This document shows, one piece after another, positions 9,121 through 17,747 of a stretch of 64,000 bases of DNA. Position numbers and translations under genes: made by a program. Origin of the DNA: CAJXQU01 sp965223825 (GTDB taxonomy: Bacteria; Pseudomonadota; Gammaproteobacteria; CAJXQU01); assembly GCA_965223825.1 (NCBI GenBank), contig OZ245018.1, forward strand, positions 682,001 to 746,000, given 5' to 3'. Every line of letters begins with the position of its first letter. Position 1 is the first letter of the stretch. Under the pieces are notes generated by a model that was not told the origin of the DNA, made no database searches, and saw only the letters and a list, made by a program, of their open reading frames with translations.

Positions 9121-10182
9121 CTACACAGCGTTGCGCCGTTTTGCAGCAGCATCTGCGAAACAAGCCAGCACGTCCTCAGTCGCAGCCCAATCCATGCAAG
9201 CGTCTGTGACACTTTGTCCGTAGACTTCTGCTTTACCGTCAACGAGGTTTTGACGACCGCCAACAAGGTTACTTTCTAGCATAATACCAAAAATGCGTTG
9301 TTCACCAGCGGCAATTTGATTCGCGACTTCTTTTGCAACATCAGATTGACGGATGTGATCTTTCAAGCTGTTAGCATGTGAACAATCAACGACCAGTCTT
9401 TCAGGCAGTTTTGCTTTGTTCAGTAACGCAGCGGCTTTATCAATGCTTGGCGTGTCATAATTTGGTTGGTTACTACCACCACGCAAAATCACATGGCAAT
9501 CCGGATTTCCGCTTGTGGCTAAAATCGCTGATCGCCCTTCTTTTGTGACGCCGAGGAAGTGATGGGGATGTGATGATGAAAGAATTGCATCCACTGCGAT
9601 TTGTAAACCGCCGTCTGTCGCGTTTTTAAAACCAATCGGGCAAGACAGGCCTGACGCGAGTTCGCGATGCACCTGGCTTTCTGTCGTTCGCGCTCCGATC
9701 GCGCCCCATGAGATCAGGTCAGTCAAATACTGTGGACTGATCGGATCAAGAAATTCTGTTCCGGCTGGGACACTTTTTTCTGCGAGGTCTAGCAGTAGCT
9801 TGCGCGCCATTTGAAGACCTTTATTGATATTGAAGCTGTTGTCCAGATCAGGATCGTTGATCAAGCCCTTCCAGCCGACTGTTGTTCGTGGTTTTTCGAA
9901 ATAGACACGCATGACAATACACAAGTCATCTTTATACTTTTCGATCAACGGTTTGAGTCGATCAGCGTATTCTAGGGCTGCTTTTGTGTCGTGAATTGAG
10001 CAAGGTCCAGTCACCAATAGCAAGCGATCATCTTTGCCTTGCATGATGTCTTGAATCGCTTTTCGGGCATCAAGCACGGTATGAGCAGCGTGATCGCTGA
10101 CCGGAAAATCAACTACCAGTTTGGCAGGTTCGAGCACTTCTCGAATTTCGTTAATGCGTAAATCGTCTGTTTGAATGGTCAT
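9121..10182 (-). CDS. 3-deoxy-7-phosphoheptulonate synthase (class I DAHP synthase)
   Basis: Condenses PEP and erythrose 4-phosphate, the first step of the shikimate pathway. 353 aa, matching the AroF/AroG/AroH family. Family motifs include LLVTGPCSIHD near residue 60, MRVYFEKPRTTVGWKG near 95 (PEP and metal site), GARTTESQVHRELASG near 175 and VDCSHANSLKD near 265. Which aromatic amino acid inhibits it cannot be fixed by inspection, so no paralogue letter is given. The gene is alone on its strand before the glycosyltransferase and is divergent from znuA. Confidence 0.95.
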   Translation of the reverse strand: MTIQTDDLRINEIREVLEPAKLVVDFPVSDHAAHTVLDARKAIQDIMQGKDDRLLLVTGPCSIHDTKAALEYADRLKPLIEKYKDDLCIVMRVYFEKPRTTVGWKGLINDPDLDNSFNINKGLQMARKLLLDLAEKSVPAGTEFLDPISPQYLTDLISWGAIGARTTESQVHRELASGLSCPIGFKNATDGGLQIAVDAILSSSHPHHFLGVTKEGRSAILATSGNPDCHVILRGGSNQPNYDTPSIDKAAALLNKAKLPERLVVDCSHANSLKDHIRQSDVAKEVANQIAAGEQRIFGIMLESNLVGGRQNLVDGKAEVYGQSVTDACMDWAATEDVLACFADAAAKRRNAV

Positions 10183-10229
10183 ATCCGGTTGGTCTTATTA
10201 TTTAAATATTAGTTCTGATTATGGGCGGA

Positions 10230-10245
10230 ATAACATACCATAACA
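10230..10245. promoter_or_regulatory. Possible Zur-like operator upstream of znuA
   Basis: The reverse complement reads TGTTATGGTATGTTAT, whose left half matches the TGTTAT half-site of gammaproteobacterial Zur boxes; the right half is imperfect (direct rather than inverted repeat). It lies about 120 bp before the znuA start in the aroG-like/znuA divergent region. Zur control of znuACB is known in relatives; this site is only a candidate. Confidence 0.3.
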
Positions 10246-10364
10246 GGTTGTTTATTTCCGACGGGTTGACACAGGCATTATGCTTGAAGAATTAAACAAT
10301 AACGCCTTCGCTTTCAATTAAAGCGCAATTGTATGTAAGTTTCTGGATAAATAACACGTCTAAG

Positions 10365-11276
10365 ATGGCCCTACTTCGTAATCTTCTCCTACTTATCGTT
10401 ATCACTGGTGTGAGTGCCTGTGGTGCGGACAAGTCGCCTGCGTCTGATCAGACGCATATTTTTGTCAGTATTTTGCCGCTGAAATATTTCGTTGAGCGCA
10501 TCGGTGGTGACAACGTCAACGTGCATGTCATGGTTGGGCCAGGGCAGAGTCCCGAAACGTTCGAACCTTTGCCTAAGCAACTTTCAATGTTGAGTAATGC
10601 ACAATTATATTTCGGTATTGATGTTCCTTTTGAACGTGTTTGGTTACCAAAAATTCGCGCTATGCGAGCTGACCTAAACGTGGTGAATTTAGCGGAACAT
10701 ACCGCTCTTTCGACGAAAGAGGTGCATCGTCATGCACAGGAGTCCGAACAGCACGGACACGCGCATGATCCGCATATTTGGACGAGTCCACGCGAAGCGC
10801 GTTTAATCGCTGCCGAAATTGAGGCAGAGCTGAGGCAATTGCTACCCGCTGAGTCTGATCAGATAAAAGCGCGATACGCTATGCTTGATCGTGAGCTTCT
10901 CGAGCTGGATAACACCATCAAGCACGTTCTGAGTGAATGGCGTGGATCAGGTGAATTTGTTGTGATGCATCCGGCTTGGGGTGCTTTCGCCGAAGACTAT
11001 GGGCTAGAGCAGATCGCCATTGAAGATGAGGGGAAGTCGCCCAGCGCACAAGCGTTGCAATTGCTCTTAGCAAGACTCAAAAAAGAGTCTATTAGGTGGG
11101 TGTTCATCCAGCCACAGCATAGTCAACGTATGGCGATGACCGTTGCCACGTCGATCGGTGCAGAGATTGAAGTACTTGATCCACTGGCGGAAAATTACAT
11201 CGATAATATGAAAAATGTCGCACAACGATTAGCATTGGCAATGCGAGCACAAGCGGCTGCACAACGAGGTCATTAG
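10365..11276 (+). CDS. znuA: Zinc ABC transporter substrate-binding lipoprotein ZnuA
   Basis: Cluster A-I periplasmic metal-binding protein that captures Zn2+ for ZnuBC. The ATG at 10365 is preferred to a TTG 36 bp upstream because it places a signal peptide directly at the start, ending in GVSAC (lipidated Cys19), giving 303 aa. Metal ligands include His in VSILPLKYFVERIGGDNV-type N-lobe, the DPHIWTSP motif, and VMHPAWGAFAEDYGL. A His-rich loop (HRHAQESEQHGHAHDPH) typical of zinc-specific members precedes DPHIW. It is followed by znuC after 6 bp. Confidence 0.93.
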   Translation: MALLRNLLLLIVITGVSACGADKSPASDQTHIFVSILPLKYFVERIGGDNVNVHVMVGPGQSPETFEPLPKQLSMLSNAQLYFGIDVPFERVWLPKIRAMRADLNVVNLAEHTALSTKEVHRHAQESEQHGHAHDPHIWTSPREARLIAAEIEAELRQLLPAESDQIKARYAMLDRELLELDNTIKHVLSEWRGSGEFVVMHPAWGAFAEDYGLEQIAIEDEGKSPSAQALQLLLARLKKESIRWVFIQPQHSQRMAMTVATSIGAEIEVLDPLAENYIDNMKNVAQRLALAMRAQAAAQRGH

Positions 11277-11282
11277 AAGAGC

Positions 11283-12008
11283 ATGACAGCACTGATCGAG
11301 CTAGAAAACGTCTCGTTTGATTACGGCGGCCCAAGTATTTTGAAAGACATTAACCTGTCAATCGAAGCGGGTGAGTTTCTTGGTCTTGTCGGGCCGAATG
11401 CAGGTGGAAAAAGCACTTTGTTGAAAATTATGCTCGGTTTGTTGAAACCCGCACAAGGACGTGTGCGACTGTTTGGTAAAGCGCCATCCGAAGGCCGTGC
11501 TCGCATCGGCTATTGCCCACAATATGCTGAGTTTTCGCGCAATTACCCGATCACTGTTGAAGAGGTGGTTTTAATGGGGCGATTGGGTAAAACACGTCTT
11601 TTTGGCGCATACACTGCGGCTGATCGTGAGGCGGCAGCGCAAGCAATGCGAGCAACAGAAGTTGTGCAGATCCGTAAAGCGAATATTTCGACGTTGTCCG
11701 GAGGACAACTTCAGCGTGTGATGATCGCACGTGCATTAGCTTGTCAGCCTGATGTGCTCATCCTCGATGAGCCGACAGCAAATATAGATCAACGTGTCGA
11801 GGTGGATATTTTCGAGTTGCTCAAGCGTTTTAATGATCGCATGACCATTATTGTTGTTTCCCACGATATTGGATTTATTTCTGAATATGTAACGCGCGTG
11901 GCGTGTCTTAATCGCACGCTGATTTGTCATCAAACTTCTGAACTGACGGGGGATTCGATCGAAGCGTTATACGGCTCTCACGTTAATATGATCGAGCATC
12001 GACACTGA
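11283..12008 (+). CDS. znuC: Zinc ABC transporter ATP-binding protein ZnuC
   Basis: Cytoplasmic ATPase of the zinc importer, 241 aa. Walker A is GPNAGGKST (residues 37-45; the family often has GPNGAGKST), the signature is TLSGGQLQRVMIARAL, and Walker B is VLILDEPTANID followed by the switch histidine in VVSHDIGF. It lies between znuA and the permease; its stop TGA shares one base with the znuB ATG. The Zn assignment comes from the His-rich loop of the neighbouring ZnuA; Mn/Fe transport by the same family cannot be fully excluded. Confidence 0.93.
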   Translation: MTALIELENVSFDYGGPSILKDINLSIEAGEFLGLVGPNAGGKSTLLKIMLGLLKPAQGRVRLFGKAPSEGRARIGYCPQYAEFSRNYPITVEEVVLMGRLGKTRLFGAYTAADREAAAQAMRATEVVQIRKANISTLSGGQLQRVMIARALACQPDVLILDEPTANIDQRVEVDIFELLKRFNDRMTIIVVSHDIGFISEYVTRVACLNRTLICHQTSELTGDSIEALYGSHVNMIEHRH

Positions 12009-12859
12009 TGGCATTTTTCTACGCACTTTCCGAACAAGGTTTTTTGATTTACGCGCTACTCGCAGGGTTACTCGCGAGTGTGGGCTGCGGTGTGGTTGGT
12101 ACATACGTCGTAGTTCGCAATATAGGCTATCTTGCGGGGGGGATAGCGCATGCGGTTTTGGGTGGAATGGGTGTCGCGTATTTTATTGGTCAACCACCAT
12201 TAGGTGGTGCGATCATCGCTGCGTTATTGGCTGCCTTGCTGATCGGTTGGGTGAGCCTTCGTTGGAAACAAACGGAAGACAGTCTGATTGGCGCATTATG
12301 GGCTGTTGGTATGGCAATCGGGATAATTTTCATTGCAAAAACACCTGGTTACAATGCCGATTTGATGAGTTACTTGTTCGGCAATATTTTGCTTGTATCA
12401 GGAGCTGATCTCGCATTAATGCTGATCTTGGATTTGGTGATTCTGACGTGTGTAGGTCTTTTTTATAAGCAATTTCTCGCCGTCACATTTGACGACGAGT
12501 TTGCCCGGTTGCGAGGTGTGCATGCAGAGATCTATTATTTACTCTTACTCTGTTTAGTCGCATTGACGGTGGTGTTATTAATTCGGGTCGTCGGCTTAAT
12601 TCTCGTGATCGCCTTATTAACATTACCTGCAGCGATTGCACGCCAGTACGTTGGAACCTTATTTCGCATTATGTGCCTTGCGATTGTATTGGGCATATTT
12701 TTAACCACGGGCGGTTTAATGGTTTCCTACGAGTACGATCTGCCCAGCGGCGCAACGATTATTTTATTTGCTGGTGCGGTGTTTTTTGTGTCGACCGTTT
12801 TCATGAAATTCTGGAGGGAAGTGGCCGCTCGGTACTCCCGGCGATCCGCGAAAAAATGA
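12008..12859 (+). CDS. znuB: Zinc ABC transporter permease ZnuB
   Basis: ABC-3 family integral membrane permease, 283 aa, with about eight hydrophobic segments between residues 10 and 270. The segment VRNIGYLAGGIAHAVLGGMG near residue 37 is characteristic of Zn/Mn permeases. Starts in a TGATG overlap with znuC, indicating translational coupling. Its last codons overlap the start of the M48 protease gene, which is therefore probably part of the same transcript. Confidence 0.94.
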   Translation: MAFFYALSEQGFLIYALLAGLLASVGCGVVGTYVVVRNIGYLAGGIAHAVLGGMGVAYFIGQPPLGGAIIAALLAALLIGWVSLRWKQTEDSLIGALWAVGMAIGIIFIAKTPGYNADLMSYLFGNILLVSGADLALMLILDLVILTCVGLFYKQFLAVTFDDEFARLRGVHAEIYYLLLLCLVALTVVLLIRVVGLILVIALLTLPAAIARQYVGTLFRIMCLAIVLGIFLTTGGLMVSYEYDLPSGATIILFAGAVFFVSTVFMKFWREVAARYSRRSAKK

Positions 12860-14334
12860 TGAAAAACAGACTATATAGAATCCTGCTTGGGACGCTGATC
12901 CTGAGCAGTTTACTGAATGCAGGCTGCGCAACGAATCCTGTCACGGGCGGACAAGACTTCGTCATGATGTCAGAAGATCAAGAAATTGCGATGGGCCGAC
13001 AAGCACATGGAGAAGTACTCAAGCAATATCAGTTGTACGAGAATCCTGAGTTGCAGCGTTATGTGCAAGATGTTGGAAGAAAAGTGGCAGCGAAGAGTCA
13101 CCGTTCCGATTTAATTTACCGTTTTCATGTGCTCGACAGTACTGAGGTAAATGCTTTTGCGTTGCCCGGTGGTTACATTTACATCACGCGCGGTTTGATG
13201 TCGTTTTTAAATTCCGAGGCTGAGCTGGCAGCGGTGTTAGGGCATGAGATTGGTCACGTTACTGCGCGACATAGTGTACGGCAGGCAAGTGCGGCGCAAA
13301 TGGCCGGTATTGGTGCGACTATCGGCGCGATATTTTTGCCGCAATTACGAACGCAAGCAGGTAACCAAATGGTCAATATGCTCGGCTCAGCATTGCTCAG
13401 TGGTTATGGTCGTGAGCACGAATTGGAGTCTGATCGACTTGGTGCAGAATACCTCGCACGCACGGGGTTTGATCCGAAAGCGATGCTCGACGTGATCAGC
13501 GTTCTGAAAGATCAAGAGGTGTATGATAAAGTTTTAGCTGAATCAGAGGGGCGTGAGCCGCGTGCATATCATGGTGTCTTTGCATCGCATCCGGACAACG
13601 ATACACGTTTACAAGAGGTGATCACGGCAGCCAACCAGTATCAAGTCACGGGGCAGGAAGTCCGCAACCAGAAAGAGTATTTGGCGTTGATCGATAATAT
13701 GGTGATCGGCCAAAGTGCACGAGAGGGCGTATTACGTGAGAACTCGTTTTATCACCCCGGAATGGGGTTTTCGATGTCGTTCCCGAAAGGCTGGCGCGTA
13801 CAAAACTTGCCTGATCGGTTGGTGGCGTCTGCACCGGGCGGAGAAGCCATAATTCAGGTCGGTGTGGAGGATATCAACAAACGGATTACGCCACGTGAAT
13901 TCATGCAATCTCGCTTAGGCCTAAAAAAGTTGAAAGCTGAAGGACAACTCAAACCAGATGGGTTAGAAGGGTATAGTGCGGTTTCACCGATTAAAACATC
14001 ATTCGGCACTCGCGATGCCCGTTTTAATGTGATCTATTTGCAAGATAAAGCTTTTGTCCTAGCTGGTGTTGTAAAGGACCAATCTCAAACTTCTCAGTAT
14101 GATTCGCAATTTTTATGGACTGCAAAAAGTTTTCATCGAATTACCGAAAAAGAACGTGAAGTAGCGAAACCATTACGGATTAAGCTGATTAAGGCAAAAT
14201 CTACTACGACATTCCAGCAACTTGCAAAAGAATCTCCCTTTACGGATCACGCAGAAGAGCGGTTACGGCTATTAAATGGGCTGTTCCCGAAAGGGGAAAT
14301 TAAAACTGGGCAGTGGTTGAAGATTGTGCACTAA
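12856..14334 (+). CDS. M48-family zinc metalloprotease lipoprotein
   Basis: Periplasmic metalloprotease of the BepA/LoiP type. The start at 12856 (MMKNRL) overlaps the znuB stop and gives 492 aa with a signal peptide ending NAGC (Cys24), so it is probably lipidated. The zinc site is HEIGH at residues 130-134, with the third ligand Glu in HELESDRLGAEYLA near residue 190. After the protease domain (to about residue 275) comes a further ~200 residues ending in a LysM-like module (TTFQQLAKESPF ... GQWLKIV). Linkage to znuACB is functionally sensible because the enzyme needs zinc. It likely acts in outer-membrane protein quality control. Confidence 0.9.
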   Translation: MMKNRLYRILLGTLILSSLLNAGCATNPVTGGQDFVMMSEDQEIAMGRQAHGEVLKQYQLYENPELQRYVQDVGRKVAAKSHRSDLIYRFHVLDSTEVNAFALPGGYIYITRGLMSFLNSEAELAAVLGHEIGHVTARHSVRQASAAQMAGIGATIGAIFLPQLRTQAGNQMVNMLGSALLSGYGREHELESDRLGAEYLARTGFDPKAMLDVISVLKDQEVYDKVLAESEGREPRAYHGVFASHPDNDTRLQEVITAANQYQVTGQEVRNQKEYLALIDNMVIGQSAREGVLRENSFYHPGMGFSMSFPKGWRVQNLPDRLVASAPGGEAIIQVGVEDINKRITPREFMQSRLGLKKLKAEGQLKPDGLEGYSAVSPIKTSFGTRDARFNVIYLQDKAFVLAGVVKDQSQTSQYDSQFLWTAKSFHRITEKEREVAKPLRIKLIKAKSTTTFQQLAKESPFTDHAEERLRLLNGLFPKGEIKTGQWLKIVH

Positions 14335-14349
14335 TTCACAAAAAGGATT

Positions 14350-14376
14350 GAACTTCTTTTTGTCACGATGTTCTTA
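14350..14376 (+). promoter_or_regulatory. Sigma-E (RpoE/AlgU)-like promoter of candidate sRNA
   Basis: GAACTT (14350-14355), 16-nt spacer, TCTTA (14372-14376). The AlgU/RpoE consensus is GAACTT-N16/17-TCTGA, so the -35 is exact and the -10 differs at one base. The predicted transcription start is about 14382-14385. The -35 lies in the loop of an 8-bp hairpin (14338-14345 with 14356-14363) just after the protease stop. Confidence 0.55.
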
Positions 14377-14382
14377 CTTAGT

Positions 14383-14503
14383 ACGTTCTACATGACACAG
14401 AACGTTCCCATCCCCCCTCCCTGGATGGGACAAAATGTCAGGTTCCCCAGCCTGACTTGATTTAGCCTCGGAACCAACTAGTGATTGGAGCCGAGGCTTT
14501 TTT
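14383..14503 (+). ncRNA. Candidate trans-acting sRNA in the Spot 42/ErsA position
   Basis: About 120 nt between the M48 gene and the convergent ysxC. Three successive stem-loops are visible: TCCCATCC/GGATGGGA (14406-14413, 14423-14430) with the C-rich loop CCCCTCCCT; GTCAGG/CCTGAC (14437-14442, 14451-14456) with loop TTCCCCAG; and a terminator AGCCTCGG/CCGAGGCT (14464-14471, 14491-14498) followed by six T. In E. coli spf (Spot 42) and in Pseudomonas ersA lie beside ysxC/engB in the same orientation, and ErsA is sigma-E dependent, as the promoter here suggests. The C-rich loop could pair with Shine-Dalgarno sequences. Homology to either RNA is not shown; position, promoter and architecture are the evidence. 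Confidence 0.62.
14464..14503 (+). terminator. Rho-independent terminator of the sRNA
   Basis: AGCCTCGG (14464-14471) pairs with CCGAGGCT (14491-14498); inside it CCAA/TTGG extends the stem; T-run 14498-14503 follows. On the opposite strand there is no T-run, so the direction is plus, which supports a plus-strand transcript. Confidence 0.88.
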
Positions 14504-14518
14504 CTATTTATTCAATCT

Positions 14519-15139
14519 TTATTCGTCTGTCGGACTTTCTCGGCCATACCACGTATCTAATTGCGCGTAGAGTTCGTCTAAACCGGTTTTGGCCGTCGAG
14601 GAAAAAAGTTGCACAGATTGATGTTCCGACTTTAATTGCGCTTTCACCTTAAAGAGCGATTTATTCGCTTCATTGCGACCGAGTTTATCGGCTTTGGTTA
14701 ATAAAACATGCACAGGACGATTTATATGATCGCACCAGCTAAGCATGCTTTCATCGAATTCTTTCAACGGATGGCGAATATCAATTAACAGGATGACGCC
14801 TTTCAATGATTTGCGTGATTCAATGTATTCCGGCAACACTTTCTGCCAGTGATCGCGCAGGCTGCGGTGGGTTTTTGCAAAACCGTAACCGGGTAGATCC
14901 GCAATACGACGCTCTTCATCCAATTCAAACATGACGATCTGCTGAGTTCGGCCAGGTGTTTTACTGGTTCTGGCAAGCGATTTTTGTTGTGTCAGCGTAT
15001 TGATCGAGCTGGATTTACCGGCATTTGAACGGCCAGCAAAGGCCACTTCATAGCCTTCATCTGCCGGTAATTGGGCGATCTTGTGCGCGTTAATTAAATA
15101 ATTTGCCTGACGGTAAAATTTTTCTGATTCTTTATTCAT
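14519..15139 (-). CDS. ysxC: Ribosome biogenesis GTP-binding protein YsxC/EngB
   Basis: TrmE-Era-EngA-like GTPase needed for 50S subunit assembly. 206 aa. G1 GRSNAGKS at residues 36-43, G2 region TPGRTQQI, G3 DLPGYGFAK, and G4 LLTKADKL are all visible. It overlaps pgeF by 8 bp at its 5' end, giving an order rluD-pgeF-ysxC on the minus strand. Its 3' end faces the candidate sRNA, matching the place of engB beside spf/ersA in other gammaproteobacteria, though polA is not present here. Confidence 0.96.
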   Translation of the reverse strand: MNKESEKFYRQANYLINAHKIAQLPADEGYEVAFAGRSNAGKSSSINTLTQQKSLARTSKTPGRTQQIVMFELDEERRIADLPGYGFAKTHRSLRDHWQKVLPEYIESRKSLKGVILLIDIRHPLKEFDESMLSWCDHINRPVHVLLTKADKLGRNEANKSLFKVKAQLKSEHQSVQLFSSTAKTGLDELYAQLDTWYGRESPTDE

Positions 15140-15905
15140 GATTCGGTTCCAGCCAGATCAAACTTACCATGCGGCCTGTTTTGCCGTTGTCACGGCGATG
15201 TGAAAAAAATAACTCTTGATCACGGTATGTACAATATTGCCCGCCGTAAATACATTCCACACCATTAGCTTTTAGGATTAGCATGGCGATGCGGTACAAA
15301 CTCACTAGCCAGTGTCCAGGCAGTGTTGGGATGAAGGTGTCGCTCTGCAGAATAGTGCTGATATGATCAAACTCCGCTTTGACACTATCATCAATCTCGT
15401 AATGTCTCGCACTGATCGCCGGCCCCATCCAGACGTGTAACGATTCCGTTGGCGTGCTGAAGAGCGGTAGTGCGTCTTCAATAATACCTGCCGCCAGTCC
15501 ACGCCAGCCGCAATGTAGTGCAGCGATTTCTGTTCCTGTGTTATTTGTGATCAGAAGCGGCAGGCAGTCCGCCGTCATAATGCCGCAAACGACGTTGGTC
15601 TGCGAGGTGAAAATCCCGTCTGCATTGCGATCAGATAAGTCTTCTTTGTCGAGGTTTACAATCCGTTTGCCGTGGGTCTGGTTGAGCCAGATAGGGTCGG
15701 CAGGCAGTTCCAGTGATTCACTCAATGCGATGCGGTTTTTTGTAATGTGCTCCACTTGGTCGCCGACGTGACTGGCAATATTCATTGCGTGATAAGGTGC
15801 TTGGCTATAGCCATAAAGTCGGGTGCTTGTGCCGGCTCTTACAGTATCGGGGGCTGACCAGATCGACTCGATCCAGCCCGGCTGCTCAGTAGGTTGATCA
15901 GTCAT
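15132..15905 (-). CDS. pgeF: Peptidoglycan editing factor PgeF (YfiH/DUF152, laccase-domain)
   Basis: 257-aa protein of the YfiH family, whose members cleave or remove wrongly incorporated L-Ser at the murein precursor and have been described as multicopper polyphenol oxidases or purine nucleoside phosphorylases. The metal ligands are visible: LNQTHGKRI (His), GIMTADCLPLL (Cys) and ALHCGWRGLAAGI (His). The N-terminus has GTSTRLYGYSQAPYHAMN, variant of the usual GGVS motif. It overlaps rluD by 8 bp upstream and ysxC by 8 bp downstream; the rluD-pgeF pair is widely conserved. Confidence 0.92.
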   Translation of the reverse strand: MTDQPTEQPGWIESIWSAPDTVRAGTSTRLYGYSQAPYHAMNIASHVGDQVEHITKNRIALSESLELPADPIWLNQTHGKRIVNLDKEDLSDRNADGIFTSQTNVVCGIMTADCLPLLITNNTGTEIAALHCGWRGLAAGIIEDALPLFSTPTESLHVWMGPAISARHYEIDDSVKAEFDHISTILQSDTFIPTLPGHWLVSLYRIAMLILKANGVECIYGGQYCTYRDQELFFSHRRDNGKTGRMVSLIWLEPNHE

Positions 15906-16845
15906 GTTGGTGTAATTGTGTCAGAAGGTTTTGCATGTCATCGGGTAAGGGCGCTTCCCAGCTCATGTCGGTATGACCCGCTGGATGGCTCAGCTGGAGT
16001 CGCGTGGAATGTAGCGCTTGTCGTTTAAACGCGCGCAGTGTCAGATCCAATTCGGGCGTGCAACCTTTGGGCAGTTTGAGGCGGCCGCCATAGACAGGGT
16101 CGCCGACGATTGGGTAGCGAAGATGTGCCATGTGCACACGGATCTGATGTGTACGGCCTGACTCAAGCTTTAAACGCAAATGTGTATGCGCAGAAAAGCG
16201 AGTTTCAATACGGTAATGTGTGATGGCATCTTTCCCGTTATTCACCACTGCCATGCGTGTACGCTGAGTTGGATGACGACCAATCGGTGCATCAACGGAT
16301 CCACCAGCGGTCATCACGCCGGAAACCACGGCTTGGTATTCTCGGCTGAGAGTCCGCGTTTGTAATTGTTCGATGAGGCTACTGTGTGCTCGAAGTGATC
16401 TGGCCACCACCATAATGCCGGTAGTGTCTTTGTCTAGCCGATGCACAATGCCACCACGTGGTAAGTTTTCAAGTGAAGGATTATGATGTAAAAGCGCATT
16501 AACCAGCGTGCCGTCAGGATTGCCTGATCCGGGATGTACGACGAGATTCGCGGGTTTGTTGAGCACGATAAGATCAGCATCCTCAAACAGAATATCGAGC
16601 GGAATATCTTGTGCTCGCCAAGCGGTTTGTTGTTCTAATGTGACGTTTATTTCGATCCTTTCTCCGCCAGCAACCGCAGTGCGAGGGCGACAGGTTTTTT
16701 GATCGAGCGTGACCATGTCTTTTTCGATCCAGTCTTTTAGGTTAGATCGGGAATAGTCCGGAAACATGTCTGCGAGCGTGCGATCAAGCCGCCAGCCAGC
16801 ATATTGTTCTGGAATCGTAGTATGGATGTGGATAACGTCAGACAT
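15898..16845 (-). CDS. rluD: 23S rRNA pseudouridine synthase RluD (1911/1915/1917)
   Basis: 315 aa, RluA-family enzyme that modifies helix 69 of 23S rRNA. An N-terminal S4 domain covers about residues 18-80 (WRLDRTLADMFPDYSRS). The catalytic aspartate is in GIVHRLDKDTTGIMV near residue 135. The segment LESGRTHQIRVHMAHL is the conserved nucleotide-flipping/binding motif. Divergent from bamD across an 84-bp gap and overlapping pgeF, the conserved gammaproteobacterial arrangement, which favours RluD over RluC or RluA. Confidence 0.95.
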   Translation of the reverse strand: MSDVIHIHTTIPEQYAGWRLDRTLADMFPDYSRSNLKDWIEKDMVTLDQKTCRPRTAVAGGERIEINVTLEQQTAWRAQDIPLDILFEDADLIVLNKPANLVVHPGSGNPDGTLVNALLHHNPSLENLPRGGIVHRLDKDTTGIMVVARSLRAHSSLIEQLQTRTLSREYQAVVSGVMTAGGSVDAPIGRHPTQRTRMAVVNNGKDAITHYRIETRFSAHTHLRLKLESGRTHQIRVHMAHLRYPIVGDPVYGGRLKLPKGCTPELDLTLRAFKRQALHSTRLQLSHPAGHTDMSWEAPLPDDMQNLLTQLHQHD

Positions 16846-16929
16846 AAATCAACGAGAGTGTATCAGGAAGTCATGCTTCTGGGCTAAAATAGCGTTCATT
16901 GCATCAACATAGATAGAAAAGACTCAATA

Positions 16930-17706
16930 ATGAATAAGTTACTCATTCTACTGCTGTCCATTACGCTTGCTTCATGCTCACTTTTTCCTGAGAAAAAAGA
17001 GGAAGATAAGACTGAAAGTTGGTCTGAAGAACGTATTTATTACGAAGCGAAAGGATCAATGGACTCTGGATATTACGAGGAGTCGATTGATTATTATCGT
17101 AAGCTGCAAGCGCGGTACCCATTTGGTAAATTCTCAAAACAGGCACAGCTTGATCTTGCGTATGCCTATTATAAGCAAGACGAAGTGCCTGCTTCGATCG
17201 CAGCTGCAGATCGGTTTATTAAGTTATATCCCACTCATCCACGGGCGGATTATGCTTATTATATCAAGGGGTTAGCTTTATTTAACGAAGGCAAAGGTAT
17301 AGTCGAACGTTTTATCCCAAGAGATCCTTCTCAGCGTGACCCGGGGGCGGCTTTAGATTCTTTTCGAGAGTTTTCAGAGCTGGTGAAACGTTATCCTAAT
17401 AGCGTCTATGTTAGTGACGCGCGTCAGCGGATGGTGTTTTTGAGAAACAGCTTGGCGCAACATGAAGTAAATGTCGCGCAATATTACATGCGACGCGGGG
17501 CGTATGTAGCAGCTGCTAACCGTGCTCGGTATGCGATAGAAAATTTTCAGCAAGCTCCTGCAATTCCTGATGCGCTCACTGTGATGGCGAAAGCGTATAA
17601 GGTTCTAGGCATGACAGAGTTGTCACAAGATGCGCTGCGGGTATTGCGATTGAATTTCCCTGATCATCCTGGCGTTGAGGAAGTGAACAAGGTCGTGATT
17701 AAGTAG
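16930..17706 (+). CDS. bamD: Outer-membrane protein assembly factor BamD
   Basis: Essential lipoprotein of the BAM complex. 258 aa with a short signal peptide ending LASC (Cys16). Five TPR motifs occupy most of the mature protein, starting YYEAKGSMDSGYYEESIDYY; ARYPFGKFSKQAQLDLAYAY and PTHPRADYAYYIKGLALF are conserved BamD sequences, as is RFIPRDPSQRDPGAA. Divergent from rluD as in most gammaproteobacteria, and convergent with fieF 41 bp downstream; no obvious terminator is visible in that gap. Confidence 0.97.
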   Translation: MNKLLILLLSITLASCSLFPEKKEEDKTESWSEERIYYEAKGSMDSGYYEESIDYYRKLQARYPFGKFSKQAQLDLAYAYYKQDEVPASIAAADRFIKLYPTHPRADYAYYIKGLALFNEGKGIVERFIPRDPSQRDPGAALDSFREFSELVKRYPNSVYVSDARQRMVFLRNSLAQHEVNVAQYYMRRGAYVAAANRARYAIENFQQAPAIPDALTVMAKAYKVLGMTELSQDALRVLRLNFPDHPGVEEVNKVVIK

Positions 17707-17747
17707 AGTGCATTTTTACAGCAGCTTTGATCTCGTAATGCGTTTGT

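Noticed and set aside
12673..12855. N-terminal extension of the M48 protease frame
   Set aside because: These codons lie inside znuB in another frame and lack similarity; the signal peptide begins at 12856.
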